A stretch of DNA of 64,000 nt from assembly GCF_005517195.1 (NCBI RefSeq), contig NZ_CP040244.1, positions 6,528,001 through 6,592,000 of the forward strand. Direction: 5' to 3'. Below the pieces are notes generated by a model, which made no database searches, was not told the origin of the DNA, and saw only the letters and a program-made list of their open reading frames with translations. Position numbers and translations under genes: made by a program. The DNA comes from Streptomyces vilmorinianum (GTDB lineage: Bacteria > Actinomycetota > Actinomycetes > Streptomycetales > Streptomycetaceae). The first letter of the stretch is position 1. Every line of letters starts with the position of its first letter. Positions 1 to 8,809 of the stretch are shown in pieces.

Positions 1-164
1 TACGCGAGGACGGCACCGGCCACCGTCAGCGCCGATCCGCGGGGCTCCCACAGCCCCCACGGCTCGCGCACCGGAAGCGTCCCGGCCGCCCATCCGCCCA
101 CGGCGACGGCGAGCGAACCGCCCGCGCCCAGCCACCGGCATCCGGAGGCACTCACAACCCACAT
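1..164 (-). CDS. membrane protein, C-terminus outside window (possible MptB-like mannosyltransferase)
   Basis: The minus-strand reading frame opens with ATG at 164 and runs off the window edge without a stop, giving about 54 residues. It starts only 11 bases after the stop of the deacetylase/glycosyltransferase gene, so the two are probably co-transcribed. The visible part has one hydrophobic segment (about residues 12-28) followed by a Pro/Trp-rich loop and the start of a second hydrophobic stretch. Position behind a GT2 gene and the G-x-L-P-V turn recall polyprenol-phosphate-mannose-dependent mannosyltransferases, but too little is present to assign a family; that suggestion is inference. 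Confidence 0.45.
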   Translation of the reverse strand, partial: MWVVSASGCRWLGAGGSLAVAVGGWAAGTLPVREPWGLWEPRGSALTVAGAVLA

Positions 165-175
165 GACGGGCAAAC

Positions 176-2563
176 CTACAGGCCCTGCCCGCCGCCCGCC
201 CCGGTCCGCTCCAGCGTCTCCGCCGCCGTCCCCGCGCGCTGCGTCCGGTGCCAGCGGAGCCGACTGCCCAGCAGCGCCGTGACGACGGACTGGACCACGA
301 CGAGGTACATCAGCTGCCGGTAGACGAAGATCTGCAGCGGCAGCGTCCACAGCGGCTCGAACCGCTCGCGGTCCAGCCGCAGCGCGTACAGCGCCGTCCC
401 GACCTGCACCACCGTGAAGCCCAGCCAGACGGCGAGCGCCTGCCCCGCGTCCTGGAACAGCAGGCCGTACACGGCGAAGACGTCCACCAGCGGCGCGAGC
501 AGCGGCAGCACCGTCTGGAACAGCAGGAGGTAGAGCAGACCGCGGCGGCCGAGCTTGCCGGACTGGCCGCGTTCGACGACCGCGCGGCGGTGCTTCCACA
601 TCGCCTGGAGGGTGCCGTAGCACCAGCGGTACCGCTGCTTCCAGAGCTGCCGGACCGTCGACGGCGCCTCCGTCCAGGCGATCGCCGACTCCTCGTACAC
701 GACCCGCCAGCCGTCCCGGCACAGGGCCATCGTCAGGTCGGTGTCCTCGGCGAGGGTGTCCTCGCTGACCCCGCCGACGCGGGTGAGCGCGTCCCGCCGG
801 AAGGCGCCGATCGCGCCGGGCACGGTGGGCATGCACTCCAGGACGTCGTACATCCGGCGGTCGAGGTTGAAGCCGATGACGTACTCCAGGTGCTGCCACC
901 GGCCGAGCACGCCCTGCCGGTTGCCGACCTTCGTGTTGCCGCTGACCGCGCCGACGCGCGGGTCGGCGAGCGGCTGGATCAGCTTGCGGACGGCGTCCGG
1001 CTCGAAGACGGTGTCGCCGTCGATCATCACGACGATGTCGAAGTGCGACCAGGCGAGCCCGGTGTTCAGGGCGGCGGCCTTGCCCGAGTTGGGCTGGCGG
1101 ACGACCATCACGCGCGGGTCGTCGATCGACTCGGCGATCTCGAAGGTCCGGTCCGTGGAGCCGTCGTCGATGACGACGACCTGGAGGTACTCGTGGGTCG
1201 AGGCGAGCAGCGAGCGGACGGTCGCCTCGATGCCCGCCTCCTCGTTGTACGCGGGGACGAGCACCGACACCGGTTCGGTGACCGGCGGCAGCCGGGGCGC
1301 CCCGCGGCGCCGCTTGGCGCGGGTGCGGCGGACGTGGAGCCGGGCGACGCCGATCAGCATGACGAGCCGTACGGCGGTGATGGCACCGGCCAGCACGAGC
1401 AGTCCGGTCATGGTGTCGGCGAAGGCGCGGGAGAGCTGCTGCGCCCAGATGACGGCCGCGCCCTTCCACTCGGCGAGGAAGGAGACGGTGTACGTGGTGT
1501 CGGAGAGGCCGAGCGCGTCGCCGACGGAGGTGTAGGTGGTGGAGCCGCCAGGCGCGGCGCCCGGCTGCGCGAGCAGCCGCTCCGTCTCCCGCACGGCCTG
1601 TGGCGATCCCGTGTACTGCCGTACGGAATCGCCGTCGGCCGTCACGAGGAGGTAGCCGGACGCGGCGGCGCCGCGGCCCGCCTCCCACTGGTCGTGGCAG
1701 AGCTTGTCGACGGTCGCGGTGTGCGGGAGGCGCAGGAGCCGGGTGCCGATGCCGGCCGAGCCGGCGAGGGCGTTCTGGGTGAAGGACAGCTCCAGGGCGG
1801 CGCGCGGGGCGGCGACCTGCGCGAGGTCGGCGTCGGTGTACGTGTGCGAGCCGAGCTCGTGGCCCTCGGCGACGATCCTGCGGACGAGGTCGGGATGGGC
1901 TGCGGCGTCGGCGCCGGTGACGAAGAAGGTGGCCTTGGCGCCGCGGGCGCCGAGTACGTCGAGGAGTCGCGGGGTCCAGTCGGGGCTGGGGCCGCCGTCG
2001 TAGGTGAGGGCGACGAAGCCGGGGCGGGGCGTGGCGCTGTGCGTGCGGCCGCTCCCGTCGAACCGCAGGACGGGGCCGCCGGCGCGGACGTCCGCGCCGG
2101 CCCGCTCGCAGGCGCGCGCGTCGGGGGCGTCCGTCGCCGCGATCTCGTGGCGCCCGTACCCGGCGAAGACGAGCGCGGTCGCCGCGACGAGCAGGGTCAG
2201 GCAGAGCACCAGCCAGTGCGCCCGCGGATCGCGCCGCAGCGCGTGCCGGGTCCGCGCGGCGGGTGCGCGGCGGGGGCCTTCGGCGCGGGGCGGCGGGACC
2301 GCGTAGCCGCCCGGGGCCTCGTGGGCGGGGTACCCGCCGTGCTGCCCGTACGCCTCGCCCCCACCGTGGTACTGGTCGTACGCGTCGCGCTCGTACGCGT
2401 CGCGTTCGTACCCGTACCCGTACCCGTCATGCCCCCCGGGCCCCACCGGCGCGCCCGCCGAGCCCGCCGCGTCCGGCGCGTCCGGCGCGACCGGCACCCC
2501 CGCCGCGTCCCCCCGCCCGGCGCCGCGTCGTCCGCGCCGGCCCGCGCGTCGGCCGCCCGTCAC
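176..2563 (-). CDS. bifunctional (pseudo)polysaccharide deacetylase / GT2 glycosyltransferase, membrane-bound
   Basis: 795 residues, starting at GTG 2563, whose GTGA overlaps the stop of the upstream secreted-protein gene; longer in-frame starts would run through that gene and were rejected. Order of domains: Gly/Tyr-rich cytosolic tail (1-110), TM helix (about 116-137), NodB-type deacetylase domain (about 180-380), TM pair, GT2 domain with DDGSTD, DGDTVFEPD, AEDTDL and the processive QRYRW motif, then C-terminal TMs. The family builds beta-linked surface glycans. The deacetylase part is odd: TFDD is TYDG (187-190) and the H-x3-H zinc motif is H240-x3-D244, so two metal ligands are missing and hydrolysis is doubtful. 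The glycosyltransferase half looks intact. Confidence 0.88.
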   Translation of the reverse strand: MTGGRRAGRRGRRGAGRGDAAGVPVAPDAPDAAGSAGAPVGPGGHDGYGYGYERDAYERDAYDQYHGGGEAYGQHGGYPAHEAPGGYAVPPPRAEGPRRAPAARTRHALRRDPRAHWLVLCLTLLVAATALVFAGYGRHEIAATDAPDARACERAGADVRAGGPVLRFDGSGRTHSATPRPGFVALTYDGGPSPDWTPRLLDVLGARGAKATFFVTGADAAAHPDLVRRIVAEGHELGSHTYTDADLAQVAAPRAALELSFTQNALAGSAGIGTRLLRLPHTATVDKLCHDQWEAGRGAAASGYLLVTADGDSVRQYTGSPQAVRETERLLAQPGAAPGGSTTYTSVGDALGLSDTTYTVSFLAEWKGAAVIWAQQLSRAFADTMTGLLVLAGAITAVRLVMLIGVARLHVRRTRAKRRRGAPRLPPVTEPVSVLVPAYNEEAGIEATVRSLLASTHEYLQVVVIDDGSTDRTFEIAESIDDPRVMVVRQPNSGKAAALNTGLAWSHFDIVVMIDGDTVFEPDAVRKLIQPLADPRVGAVSGNTKVGNRQGVLGRWQHLEYVIGFNLDRRMYDVLECMPTVPGAIGAFRRDALTRVGGVSEDTLAEDTDLTMALCRDGWRVVYEESAIAWTEAPSTVRQLWKQRYRWCYGTLQAMWKHRRAVVERGQSGKLGRRGLLYLLLFQTVLPLLAPLVDVFAVYGLLFQDAGQALAVWLGFTVVQVGTALYALRLDRERFEPLWTLPLQIFVYRQLMYLVVVQSVVTALLGSRLRWHRTQRAGTAAETLERTGAGGGQGL

Positions 2564-2988
2564 TTCGGCCGCTTCGTGGCTCCGGGGGCGTTGCCCGCCT
2601 TTCCGGGAGCGGTGTCCGTGCCGGAGGTGGCCGTCGGCGCCGCGGTCGTGGGCGCGGACGAATCGGGTGCCTTGGTGGTGTCGCTCGGGCGCGGGGCCGT
2701 GGTGCTCGCGCTCGGCGAGGCGGTCGGCTTCGACGGCGTCGCGGACGCGTCGTCGGAGTCGCCGCCCGCGCCGCCGGAGGGGTCCGTCTGGATCAGCGTG
2801 GGCGCCGCCGGCCGCTCGGCGTCCACCCAGGGCAGCGGTCCGTTCGCCGGTCCGGCGCCGAAGGTCCCGGCGACGACCACGGCGAGGAACCCGAGGCAGG
2901 CGACACCGACACCCGCGGCCGCCCACCTCATGACGCGACCCCGTCGCCCCGAGGCGTCGACGAAGACGCTGTTGTCCTGGTGGCTCAT
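2560..2988 (-). CDS. secreted or membrane-anchored Ser/Thr/Pro-rich protein
   Basis: 142 residues from ATG 2988 (sequence begins MSHQDNSVFVDASGRRGR). A single hydrophobic segment at about residues 22-42 acts as signal anchor. The exported remainder is disordered, rich in Thr, Ser, Ala, Pro and Lys, with no recognisable enzyme motif. Its TGA overlaps the GTG of the GT2 gene by translational coupling, so it is probably an accessory or scaffold of the glycan synthase complex. An upstream ATG at 3099 exists but lacks a good start context and would put a charged stretch before the signal anchor; I prefer 2988. Confidence 0.75.
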   Translation of the reverse strand: MSHQDNSVFVDASGRRGRVMRWAAAGVGVACLGFLAVVVAGTFGAGPANGPLPWVDAERPAAPTLIQTDPSGGAGGDSDDASATPSKPTASPSASTTAPRPSDTTKAPDSSAPTTAAPTATSGTDTAPGKAGNAPGATKRPK

Positions 2989-3176
2989 GGCGGCGGATTG
3001 TAAGGATTGAGGCGTCCCGGAGCGAGCCAGGTCACATTCCGGGCATCCGCCCGAGCTTTTCAAGATCCACTCCGGAGCTTCACGAGACCTTTTCCCCAAA
3101 GGGGCCCCTCACCCGTTCCGCCCGACGTGTCCCAAAACACGAGGCGCCCGGCCGCACACCGCCGTAAGCTCACGAC

Positions 3177-4388
3177 ATGCAGGTGATCCAGTCCACGAAG
3201 CTCGCCAACGTCTGTTACGAAATCCGGGGCCCGGTGCTCGAAGAGGCGATGCGGCTCGAAGCTGCGGGTCACCGCATCCTCAAGCTCAACACCGGCAACC
3301 CGGCCGCCTTCGGCTTCGAGTGCCCGCCGGCGATCCTCGAGGACGTCCTGCGCAACCTCGCCGACGCGCACGGTTACGGCGACGCGAAGGGCCTGCTGTC
3401 CGCCCGCCGCGCGGTGATGAGCCACTACGAGACCAAGGGCATCCCGCTCTCCGTCGAGGACATCTACCTCGGCAACGGCGCCTCCGAGCTGATCCAGATG
3501 TCGATGCAGGCGCTGCTCGACGACGGCGACGAGGTGCTCGTCCCCGCCCCGGACTACCCGCTGTGGACGGCCTCGGTCTCCCTCGCGGGCGGCACGGCGG
3601 TGCACTACCGCTGCGACGAGCAGGCGGACTGGATGCCGGACCTCGCCGACATCGAGCGGAAGATCACCGACCGCACCAAGGCGATCGTGATCATCAACCC
3701 GAACAACCCGACGGGCGCCGTCTACGACGACGAGATGCTCCGCTCCCTCACGGAGATCGCCCGCCGCCACAATCTGGTGGTCTGCTCGGACGAGATCTAC
3801 GACAAGATCCTCTACGACGGCACGACGCACACGCCGACCGCCGCGATCGCCCCCGATCTCCTCGTCCTCACCTTCAACGGGATGAGCAAGAACTACCGGG
3901 TCGCGGGCTTCCGCTCCGGCTGGCTCGCGGTCTGCGGCCCCAAGGCCCACGCCTCCTCGTACATCGAGGGACTGACGATCCTCGCCAACATGCGGCTGTG
4001 CGCCAACATGCCGGCGCAGCACGCGGTGGCCGCGGCCCTGCAGGGCCGGCAGTCGATCGAGGACCTGGTACTGCCGGGCGGGCGCCTGCTGGAGCAGCGT
4101 GACGTGGCGTACGACCTGCTCACACAGATCCCGGGCGTGACCTGTGTGAAGCCGAAGGGCGCCCTGTACCTCTTCCCGCGCCTCGACCCGGCCGTCTACA
4201 AGATCAAGGACGACCGCCAGATGGTCCTCGACCTGCTGCGGGCCGAGAAGATCATGGTCGTGCACGGCACCGGCTTCAACTGGCACGAGCCGGACCACTT
4301 CCGGATCGTCACACTCCCCAACGCCAAGGACCTGGCGGACGCGGTGACCCGGATCGGCAACTTCCTGGACGGCTACAGCCAGCCGTGA
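3177..4388 (+). CDS. alaA: PLP-dependent aminotransferase, AlaA type
   Basis: 403 residues, full length for class I/II fold-type-I aminotransferases. The N-terminal block (YEIRGPVLEEA then LNTGNPAAFGF) is typical of the AlaA/alanine aminotransferase group, which makes alanine from pyruvate and glutamate. Cofactor-binding features are visible: NPNNPTG (174-180), SDEIYDK (204-210) and the Schiff-base lysine in SKNYR (K238), plus FRSGW for substrate carboxylate binding. The gene is monocistronic, facing away from the glycan genes. Substrate cannot be settled from sequence alone; aspartate or aromatic amino acids are alternatives. Cytosolic amino-acid metabolism is secure. Confidence 0.88.
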   Translation: MQVIQSTKLANVCYEIRGPVLEEAMRLEAAGHRILKLNTGNPAAFGFECPPAILEDVLRNLADAHGYGDAKGLLSARRAVMSHYETKGIPLSVEDIYLGNGASELIQMSMQALLDDGDEVLVPAPDYPLWTASVSLAGGTAVHYRCDEQADWMPDLADIERKITDRTKAIVIINPNNPTGAVYDDEMLRSLTEIARRHNLVVCSDEIYDKILYDGTTHTPTAAIAPDLLVLTFNGMSKNYRVAGFRSGWLAVCGPKAHASSYIEGLTILANMRLCANMPAQHAVAAALQGRQSIEDLVLPGGRLLEQRDVAYDLLTQIPGVTCVKPKGALYLFPRLDPAVYKIKDDRQMVLDLLRAEKIMVVHGTGFNWHEPDHFRIVTLPNAKDLADAVTRIGNFLDGYSQP

Positions 4389-4416
4389 CCCCGGCACTCC
4401 CGGACAGCTCTCAACT

Positions 4417-4440
4417 TTAGATTGAATCTAAGCTAGGATG
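4417..4440 (+). promoter_or_regulatory. palindromic operator next to a -10 element
   Basis: TTAGATTGAATCTAA (4417-4431) is a perfect 7-bp inverted repeat around one base, in a notably AT-rich pocket. TAGGAT (4434-4439) directly after it fits a -10 hexamer, placing the transcription start about 25 bases before the ATG at 4471. The symmetry and length fit a MarR-type site; that family assignment is inference. Confidence 0.5.
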
Positions 4441-4470
4441 GCTCCAGAGCTACCGCAGGAGGCCGTCCCC

Positions 4471-4863
4471 ATGTACGAACCGATCCGCACCAAGTCGGTC
4501 CACCGGATGGCCGACGACGACCGGAACGCGTATCCGCACCGCTCCCGCGAGGAGGAGCTGGACATCCAGCTCGCCGGGCATCTCTCCGCCCTGCTCGCCG
4601 TCACGGACGAGCTGGGCGACACGGCGGCGGGCGAGCTCATCGCCCGCCAGGTGGCACGGCTGCGCGGCGCGCCGCCCGCCCGTCACGCCGGCCTGAGCGG
4701 CTCGGACCCGCAGTCGCTGCACCGACGCGCCCACGCCCTCGCGGGCCGCGCGCTGCTCGTCGCCGCCTCCCGTGCCGACACGGCCGCCGCGATCCTCGCC
4801 GCCGAGCGCATGGACGCGCACACCGCCGCCCTGACCCCCTCCAAGCTGGTCAGCGCCCCCTGA
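4471..4863 (+). CDS. conserved hypothetical small helical protein
   Basis: 130 residues from ATG 4471, chosen because GCAGGAGG sits just upstream; an ATG at 4438 lies inside the predicted -10. The protein has no signal or TM segment. It is almost entirely Ala/Arg/Glu-rich helix, with a conserved-looking EEELDIQLAGHL segment and a C-terminal half rich in Ala. I do not recognise the family. A palindrome overlapping the promoter (4417-4431) suggests it is under a dedicated repressor. It ends convergently with the next gene across a shared hairpin terminator. Confidence 0.7.
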   Translation: MYEPIRTKSVHRMADDDRNAYPHRSREEELDIQLAGHLSALLAVTDELGDTAAGELIARQVARLRGAPPARHAGLSGSDPQSLHRRAHALAGRALLVAASRADTAAAILAAERMDAHTAALTPSKLVSAP

Positions 4864-4867
4864 CGGC

Positions 4868-4902
4868 CCCGGTCCGCGCGCCGCGAAGGAGCACGGACCG
4901 GG
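4868..4902. terminator. bidirectional hairpin terminator
   Basis: CCCGGTCCG (4868-4876) pairs with CGGACCGGG (4894-4902) between two convergent genes. There is no T-tract, as usual in Streptomyces. Confidence 0.6.
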
Positions 4903-4918
4903 AGCCACCCACCTCCCG

Positions 4919-5332
4919 CTACGGCGTCCGCGGGCTCGTCGCCAGGAACTCCGCGTCCACGACCACACACTCCGGCACGCCGTCACCGAACGGCTTCGCC
5001 CCGACGATCACGGCCCGCTCCGAGGCGCCTCGGGGCAGGTCCTCGACATACGCGGTGCCGGTCTCCCGCACACCCCCGCTCGCGTCCTGGAACTCCAGCG
5101 TCACGGTGTAACTCCCCCGCCGGGACGCCTCGCTCGTGACCGCCAGCTCGGCCACCGGCCGCCGCGAGACCGGGTCCAGCGCACACCGCGCCACCGTCAC
5201 GTCCTCCGACGGGAACCGCATGCCCTCGTGGACCTTCCCGTAGACGTAGACATATCCGCCCAGCACGGCGACCGGCGTCAGCACGATCAGCGCCCCGGCC
5301 ACCACCAGCAGAACGACCGCCCAACGCGGCAT
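4919..5332 (-). CDS. membrane-anchored extracytoplasmic protein, unknown function
   Basis: 137 residues from ATG 5332, preceded by a GGAGGGGG ribosome site. One hydrophobic segment (about residues 5-30) is followed by a beta-rich exported domain of roughly 105 residues, with two cysteines (in VARCALD and PECVVVD) that could form a disulphide. The pattern of a TM anchor plus a small beta-sandwich with VELEF-like strands is reminiscent of FxLYD-type lipoprotein domains, but I cannot name the family. It is divergent from the truncated VWA gene at 5434 and convergent with the gene at 4471. Confidence 0.65.
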   Translation of the reverse strand: MPRWAVVLLVVAGALIVLTPVAVLGGYVYVYGKVHEGMRFPSEDVTVARCALDPVSRRPVAELAVTSEASRRGSYTVTLEFQDASGGVRETGTAYVEDLPRGASERAVIVGAKPFGDGVPECVVVDAEFLATSPRTP

Positions 5333-5433
5333 CCCCCACCCCCTCCTCCGGGACGGCCCACACGGTACAGCGCCGTCCGGTTCGGTACCGGGATCGGCCC
5401 TTCACCCGCCGCCCGCCCAACTCCCCCTGAAAT

Positions 5434-6333
5434 GTGGAGGTCGACGCGCTGATCAACTACGAGTCCGTGCTCCTCACCATGGGCGAGAAGCTCACGGTCG
5501 TCCGTCCCGTCGACGGCGTCGTCACCGCCGACTACCCCTTCACCCTGCTCACCTCCGCGAGCCCGGAGGCTAAGCAGGCGGCCGCGACCCTCACCGCCCA
5601 TCTCCGCACCCCCTCCGCGCAGCAGCTGATCACCGACCGGACCCTGCGCCGCCCCGTCGTCCCCGGTGTGCGCCTGGCGGAGCCGCTCGCCGCCGACCAG
5701 CGCCGCGAACTGCCCTTCCCCGGCAGCCGTTCCGTCGCCGACGGCCTTCTCGACGCGTACGAGAACAAGCTCCGCCGCCCGTCCCGTACCGTCTACGTCC
5801 TCGACACCTCCGGCTCCATGGCGGGCGAGCGGCTCACCCGGCTGAAGTCGGCGCTCGCCGAGCTGACCGGGGACTTCCGGGACCGCGAGGTGGTCACCCT
5901 GATGCCCTTCGGCTCGTCCGTGAAGGCCGCGGAGGTCCGGACGCACACCGTCGACCCGGCTTCCCCGAAGACCGCTCTCGACGCGATCCGCGCCGACGCC
6001 GGGGCCCTGTCCGCCTCCGGCGGGACCGCGATCTACTCCAGTCTCCAGGAGGCGTACGCCCACCTCGGCACCGCGGACGGCGGCGACGCGTTCACCTCGA
6101 TCGTGCTGATGACGGACGGTCAGAACACGGACGGCGAACCGGCCGCCGCGTTCGACGCCTTCTATCGGTCCCTGCCGGCCGCGCGGCAGCGGACACCGGT
6201 CTTCCCGATCCTCTTCGGGGACTCCGACCGCGCCGAGCTCGACCACATCGCGACCCTGACCGGCGGCCGGCTCTTCGACGCCACCACGGGCTCGCTGGAC
6301 GGAGCGTTCGAGGAGATCCGTGGCTATCAGTGA
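5434..6333 (+). pseudogene. VWA-domain protein lacking its N-terminal substrate-binding domain
   Basis: Up to 299 codons from GTG 5434, directly after an in-frame TGA (5428-5430) and without a ribosome site. The first residues (VDALINYESVLLTM) read like the middle of a periplasmic substrate-binding (SBP_bac_11-like) domain that normally precedes the VWA domain in longer Streptomyces homologues. The VWA part is intact: MIDAS DTSGS at 124-128, the conserved Thr in SGGTA, and LMTDGQNTDG. The most likely reading is a 5'-deleted gene. It could still be translated weakly from GTG. It overlaps the following small gene by 14 bases, so the pair forms one unit. Truncation is inferred from family knowledge, not proven here. 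Confidence 0.6.
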
Positions 6334-6688
6334 CCCGGTCCTGCGGTACCTGGAATCCCGCAAGAACCTCACCGGCAGCGCCTGCGGGCTCGTGGGCCTC
6401 GCGCTGACCCTCACCGGCGCGGCCGGCTCCCTGTGGCCGGTGGTCGTCGCGGGCCTGTACGGCGCCGGTGCGCTTTTCGCCCCGCCCGAGCGCCCGCCCG
6501 CCCCGGCGTTCCCGGACGCGGCGGAGCAGCTCGACGCCCTGCGGACGGACCTCGCGACCCTGCGCGCCTACCTCACGGAGGTCGAGCTGCCGCCCGCCGC
6601 GGCCGGCCACGCGGAAGCGATCCGCCAGCACACCCACACCGCCTATCTGGAGGGGCGTACGGAAAGACACCGGCCCCCGAAGCCGTGA
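6320..6688 (+). CDS. small two-TM protein, partner of the VWA gene, possibly internally deleted
   Basis: 122 residues from GTG 6320, overlapping the end of the VWA reading frame. Residues about 17-53 form two hydrophobic helices separated by a tight turn. The rest is an amphipathic helix (AEQLDALRTDLATLRAYL) ending in QHTHTAYLEGR. From memory the homologous partner is longer, with a helical middle section between the ELPPAAAG and QHTHT blocks, so this copy may carry an internal deletion; that is inference. The stop codon lies inside the loop of a strong terminator hairpin. Confidence 0.6.
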   Translation: MAISDPVLRYLESRKNLTGSACGLVGLALTLTGAAGSLWPVVVAGLYGAGALFAPPERPPAPAFPDAAEQLDALRTDLATLRAYLTEVELPPAAAGHAEAIRQHTHTAYLEGRTERHRPPKP

Positions 6689-6709
6689 GGGGGCTTCGGG
6701 GGACCGGTG
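6668..6709 (+). terminator. strong hairpin terminator overlapping the stop codon
   Basis: CCCCCGAAGCC (6674-6684) pairs perfectly with GGCTTCGGGGG (6692-6702). The stem extends outward as CACCGG/CCGGTG past one bulged A. The TGA at 6686-6688 lies in the loop. Confidence 0.8.
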
Positions 6710-6789
6710 TGCATCGTGACGAGCCGTTCGTGACCCCACTGGTCAGGGCGGTGTTCGGGGCGACCCGCCACGAGTCTTGAGGTGCGGGA

Positions 6790-8613
6790 TCAGCCCAGGC
6801 GCTCGACCAGCGCGCGGTACTCGTCCCACAGTTCCTTCGGGGTGTGGTCGCCGAAGGTGTTCAGGTGCTCGGGGACCAGGGCGGCCTCCTCGCGCCAGAC
6901 GTCGCGGTCGACCTTGAGCAGGAACTCCAGGTCCTCCGCCGGCAGCTCCAGGCCGTCGGTGTCGAGGGACTCGACGGTCGGCAGGATGCCGATCGGGGTC
7001 TCGACGCCCTCGGCCTTGCCCTCCAGGCGCTCCACGATCCACTTCAGGACGCGGCTGTTCTCGCCGAAGCCGGGCCACACGAACTTGCCCGCGTCGTTCT
7101 TGCGGAACCAGTTCACGTAGTAGATCTTCGGCAGCTTGGCCTGGTCCGCGTTCGCGCCGACCTTGACCCAGTGGGCCATGTAGTCGCCCATGTTGTAGCC
7201 GCAGAACGGCAGCATGGCGAAGGGGTCGCGGCGCAGCTCGCCGACCTTGCCCTCGGCGGCGGCGGTCTTCTCGGAGGCGACGTTCGCGCCGAGGAAGACA
7301 CCGTGCTGCCAGGAGAACGCCTCGGTCACCAGCGGGACCGCGGTGGCGCGGCGGCCGCCGAAGAGGATCGCCGAGATCGGCACACCCTTCGGGTCCTCCC
7401 ACTCCGGGGCGATGATCGGGCACTGCCCGGCCGGGACGGTGAAGCGGGCGTTGGGGTGGGCGGCCGGGGTCTCGGACTCCGGCGTCCAGTCGTTGCCCTT
7501 CCAGTCGATGAGGTGCTTGGGCGCCTCTTCGGTCATGCCCTCCCACCACACGTCGCCGTCGTCGGTGAGCGCGACGTTGGTGAAGACGGAGTTGCCCCAC
7601 ATCGTCTTCATGGCGTTGGCGTTGGTGTGCTCGCCGGTGCCGGGCGCGACGCCGAAGAAGCCGGCCTCGGGGTTGATCGCGTAGAGGCGGCCGTCCTCGC
7701 CGAAGCGCATCCAGGCGATGTCGTCGCCGATGGTCTCGACCGTCCAGCCGGAGATCGTGGGCTCCAGCATGGCGAGGTTGGTCTTGCCACAGGCGGAGGG
7801 GAAGGCTGCCGCGACGTATTTGGACTCGCCCTGCGGCGGGGTGAGCTTGAGGATCAGCATGTGCTCGGCGAGCCAGCCCTCGTCACGCGCCATGACGGAC
7901 GCGATGCGCAGGGCGTAGCACTTCTTGCCGAGCAGGGCGTTGCCGCCGTAGCCGGAGCCGTACGACCAGATCTCGCGGGACTCGGGGAAGTGCGAGATGT
8001 ACTTGGTGGTGTTGCAGGGCCACGGCACGTCCTCCTGGCCCTCCTCCAGCGGGGCGCCCAGGGTGTGGACGGCCTTGACGAAGAAGCCGTCGGTGCCGAG
8101 CTCGTCCAGGACGGCCTGGCCCATGCGGGTCATGGTGCGCATGGAGACGGCGACGTACGCGGAGTCGGTGATCTCGACGCCGATCGCGGAGAGCGGCGAG
8201 CCGACGGGGCCCATGCAGAAGGGCACGACGTACATGGTGCGGCCCCTCATCGAGCCGCGGAAGACGCCCTGCTCACCGGTGAAGATGTCGCGCATCTCCG
8301 CCGGGGCCTTCCAGTGGTTGGTCGGGCCCGCGTCCTCTTCCTTCTCGGAGCAGATGAAGGTGCGGTCCTCGACGCGCGCGACGTCGGAGGGGTCGGAGGC
8401 GGCGTAGTAGGAGTTCGGGCGCAGAGTCGGGTCGAGCTTCTTGAACGTGCCCTTGGCGACGAGCTCCTCGCACAGGCGCTCGTACTCGGCCTCGGATCCG
8501 TCGCACCAGACGATGTTGTCCGGCTGCGTGATCTCGGCGATCTCGTTCACCCAGGCGACCAGTTCCTGGTGCTGGGTGGGGACGGTGGTGGGAGCCGCGT
8601 TGTCGCGCGCCAC
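6790..8613 (-). CDS. pckG: phosphoenolpyruvate carboxykinase (GTP)
   Basis: 607 residues, full length for GTP-dependent PEPCK, which converts oxaloacetate and GTP to PEP, CO2 and GDP at the entry to gluconeogenesis. Visible signatures: the kinase P-loop with the hallmark cysteine, FPSACGKTNLAM (about 271-282), the metal-binding GDDIAWM (297-303), the PEP-binding RGRTMYVVPF region and GGRRA near the C-terminus. Start is GTG 8613 with AAGGAG six bases upstream. It is monocistronic and divergent from trhA. A catabolic carbon-status promoter is expected but I could not define it. Confidence 0.97.
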   Translation of the reverse strand: MARDNAAPTTVPTQHQELVAWVNEIAEITQPDNIVWCDGSEAEYERLCEELVAKGTFKKLDPTLRPNSYYAASDPSDVARVEDRTFICSEKEEDAGPTNHWKAPAEMRDIFTGEQGVFRGSMRGRTMYVVPFCMGPVGSPLSAIGVEITDSAYVAVSMRTMTRMGQAVLDELGTDGFFVKAVHTLGAPLEEGQEDVPWPCNTTKYISHFPESREIWSYGSGYGGNALLGKKCYALRIASVMARDEGWLAEHMLILKLTPPQGESKYVAAAFPSACGKTNLAMLEPTISGWTVETIGDDIAWMRFGEDGRLYAINPEAGFFGVAPGTGEHTNANAMKTMWGNSVFTNVALTDDGDVWWEGMTEEAPKHLIDWKGNDWTPESETPAAHPNARFTVPAGQCPIIAPEWEDPKGVPISAILFGGRRATAVPLVTEAFSWQHGVFLGANVASEKTAAAEGKVGELRRDPFAMLPFCGYNMGDYMAHWVKVGANADQAKLPKIYYVNWFRKNDAGKFVWPGFGENSRVLKWIVERLEGKAEGVETPIGILPTVESLDTDGLELPAEDLEFLLKVDRDVWREEAALVPEHLNTFGDHTPKELWDEYRALVERLG

Positions 8614-8809
8614 GATTGCTCCTTGATGAGGGGTTTTTTAGATGTCTGCCCCGTGGGGGCTGCGACCCGGATGCTTCGTAGCCGCTCATCCGGTGCCGAC
8701 CACACTCATTTGATCATCCGATGCCCGCGCCCATATGTCCAGAGGGCCGCACACGTGAGCATCGCCACTCATGTCCGGGACCTACGGGCGCGTAGGTAGC
8801 ATTCGGCTC

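Noticed and set aside
248..3010. Very long plus-strand open frame (920 codons) opposite the deacetylase/GT2 gene
   Set aside because: It is a shadow of the GC-rich minus-strand gene: Arg/Gly/Asp/Val-biased composition and no domains.
6844..8799. 651-codon frame opposite pckG
   Set aside because: Antisense shadow of a well-conserved gene.
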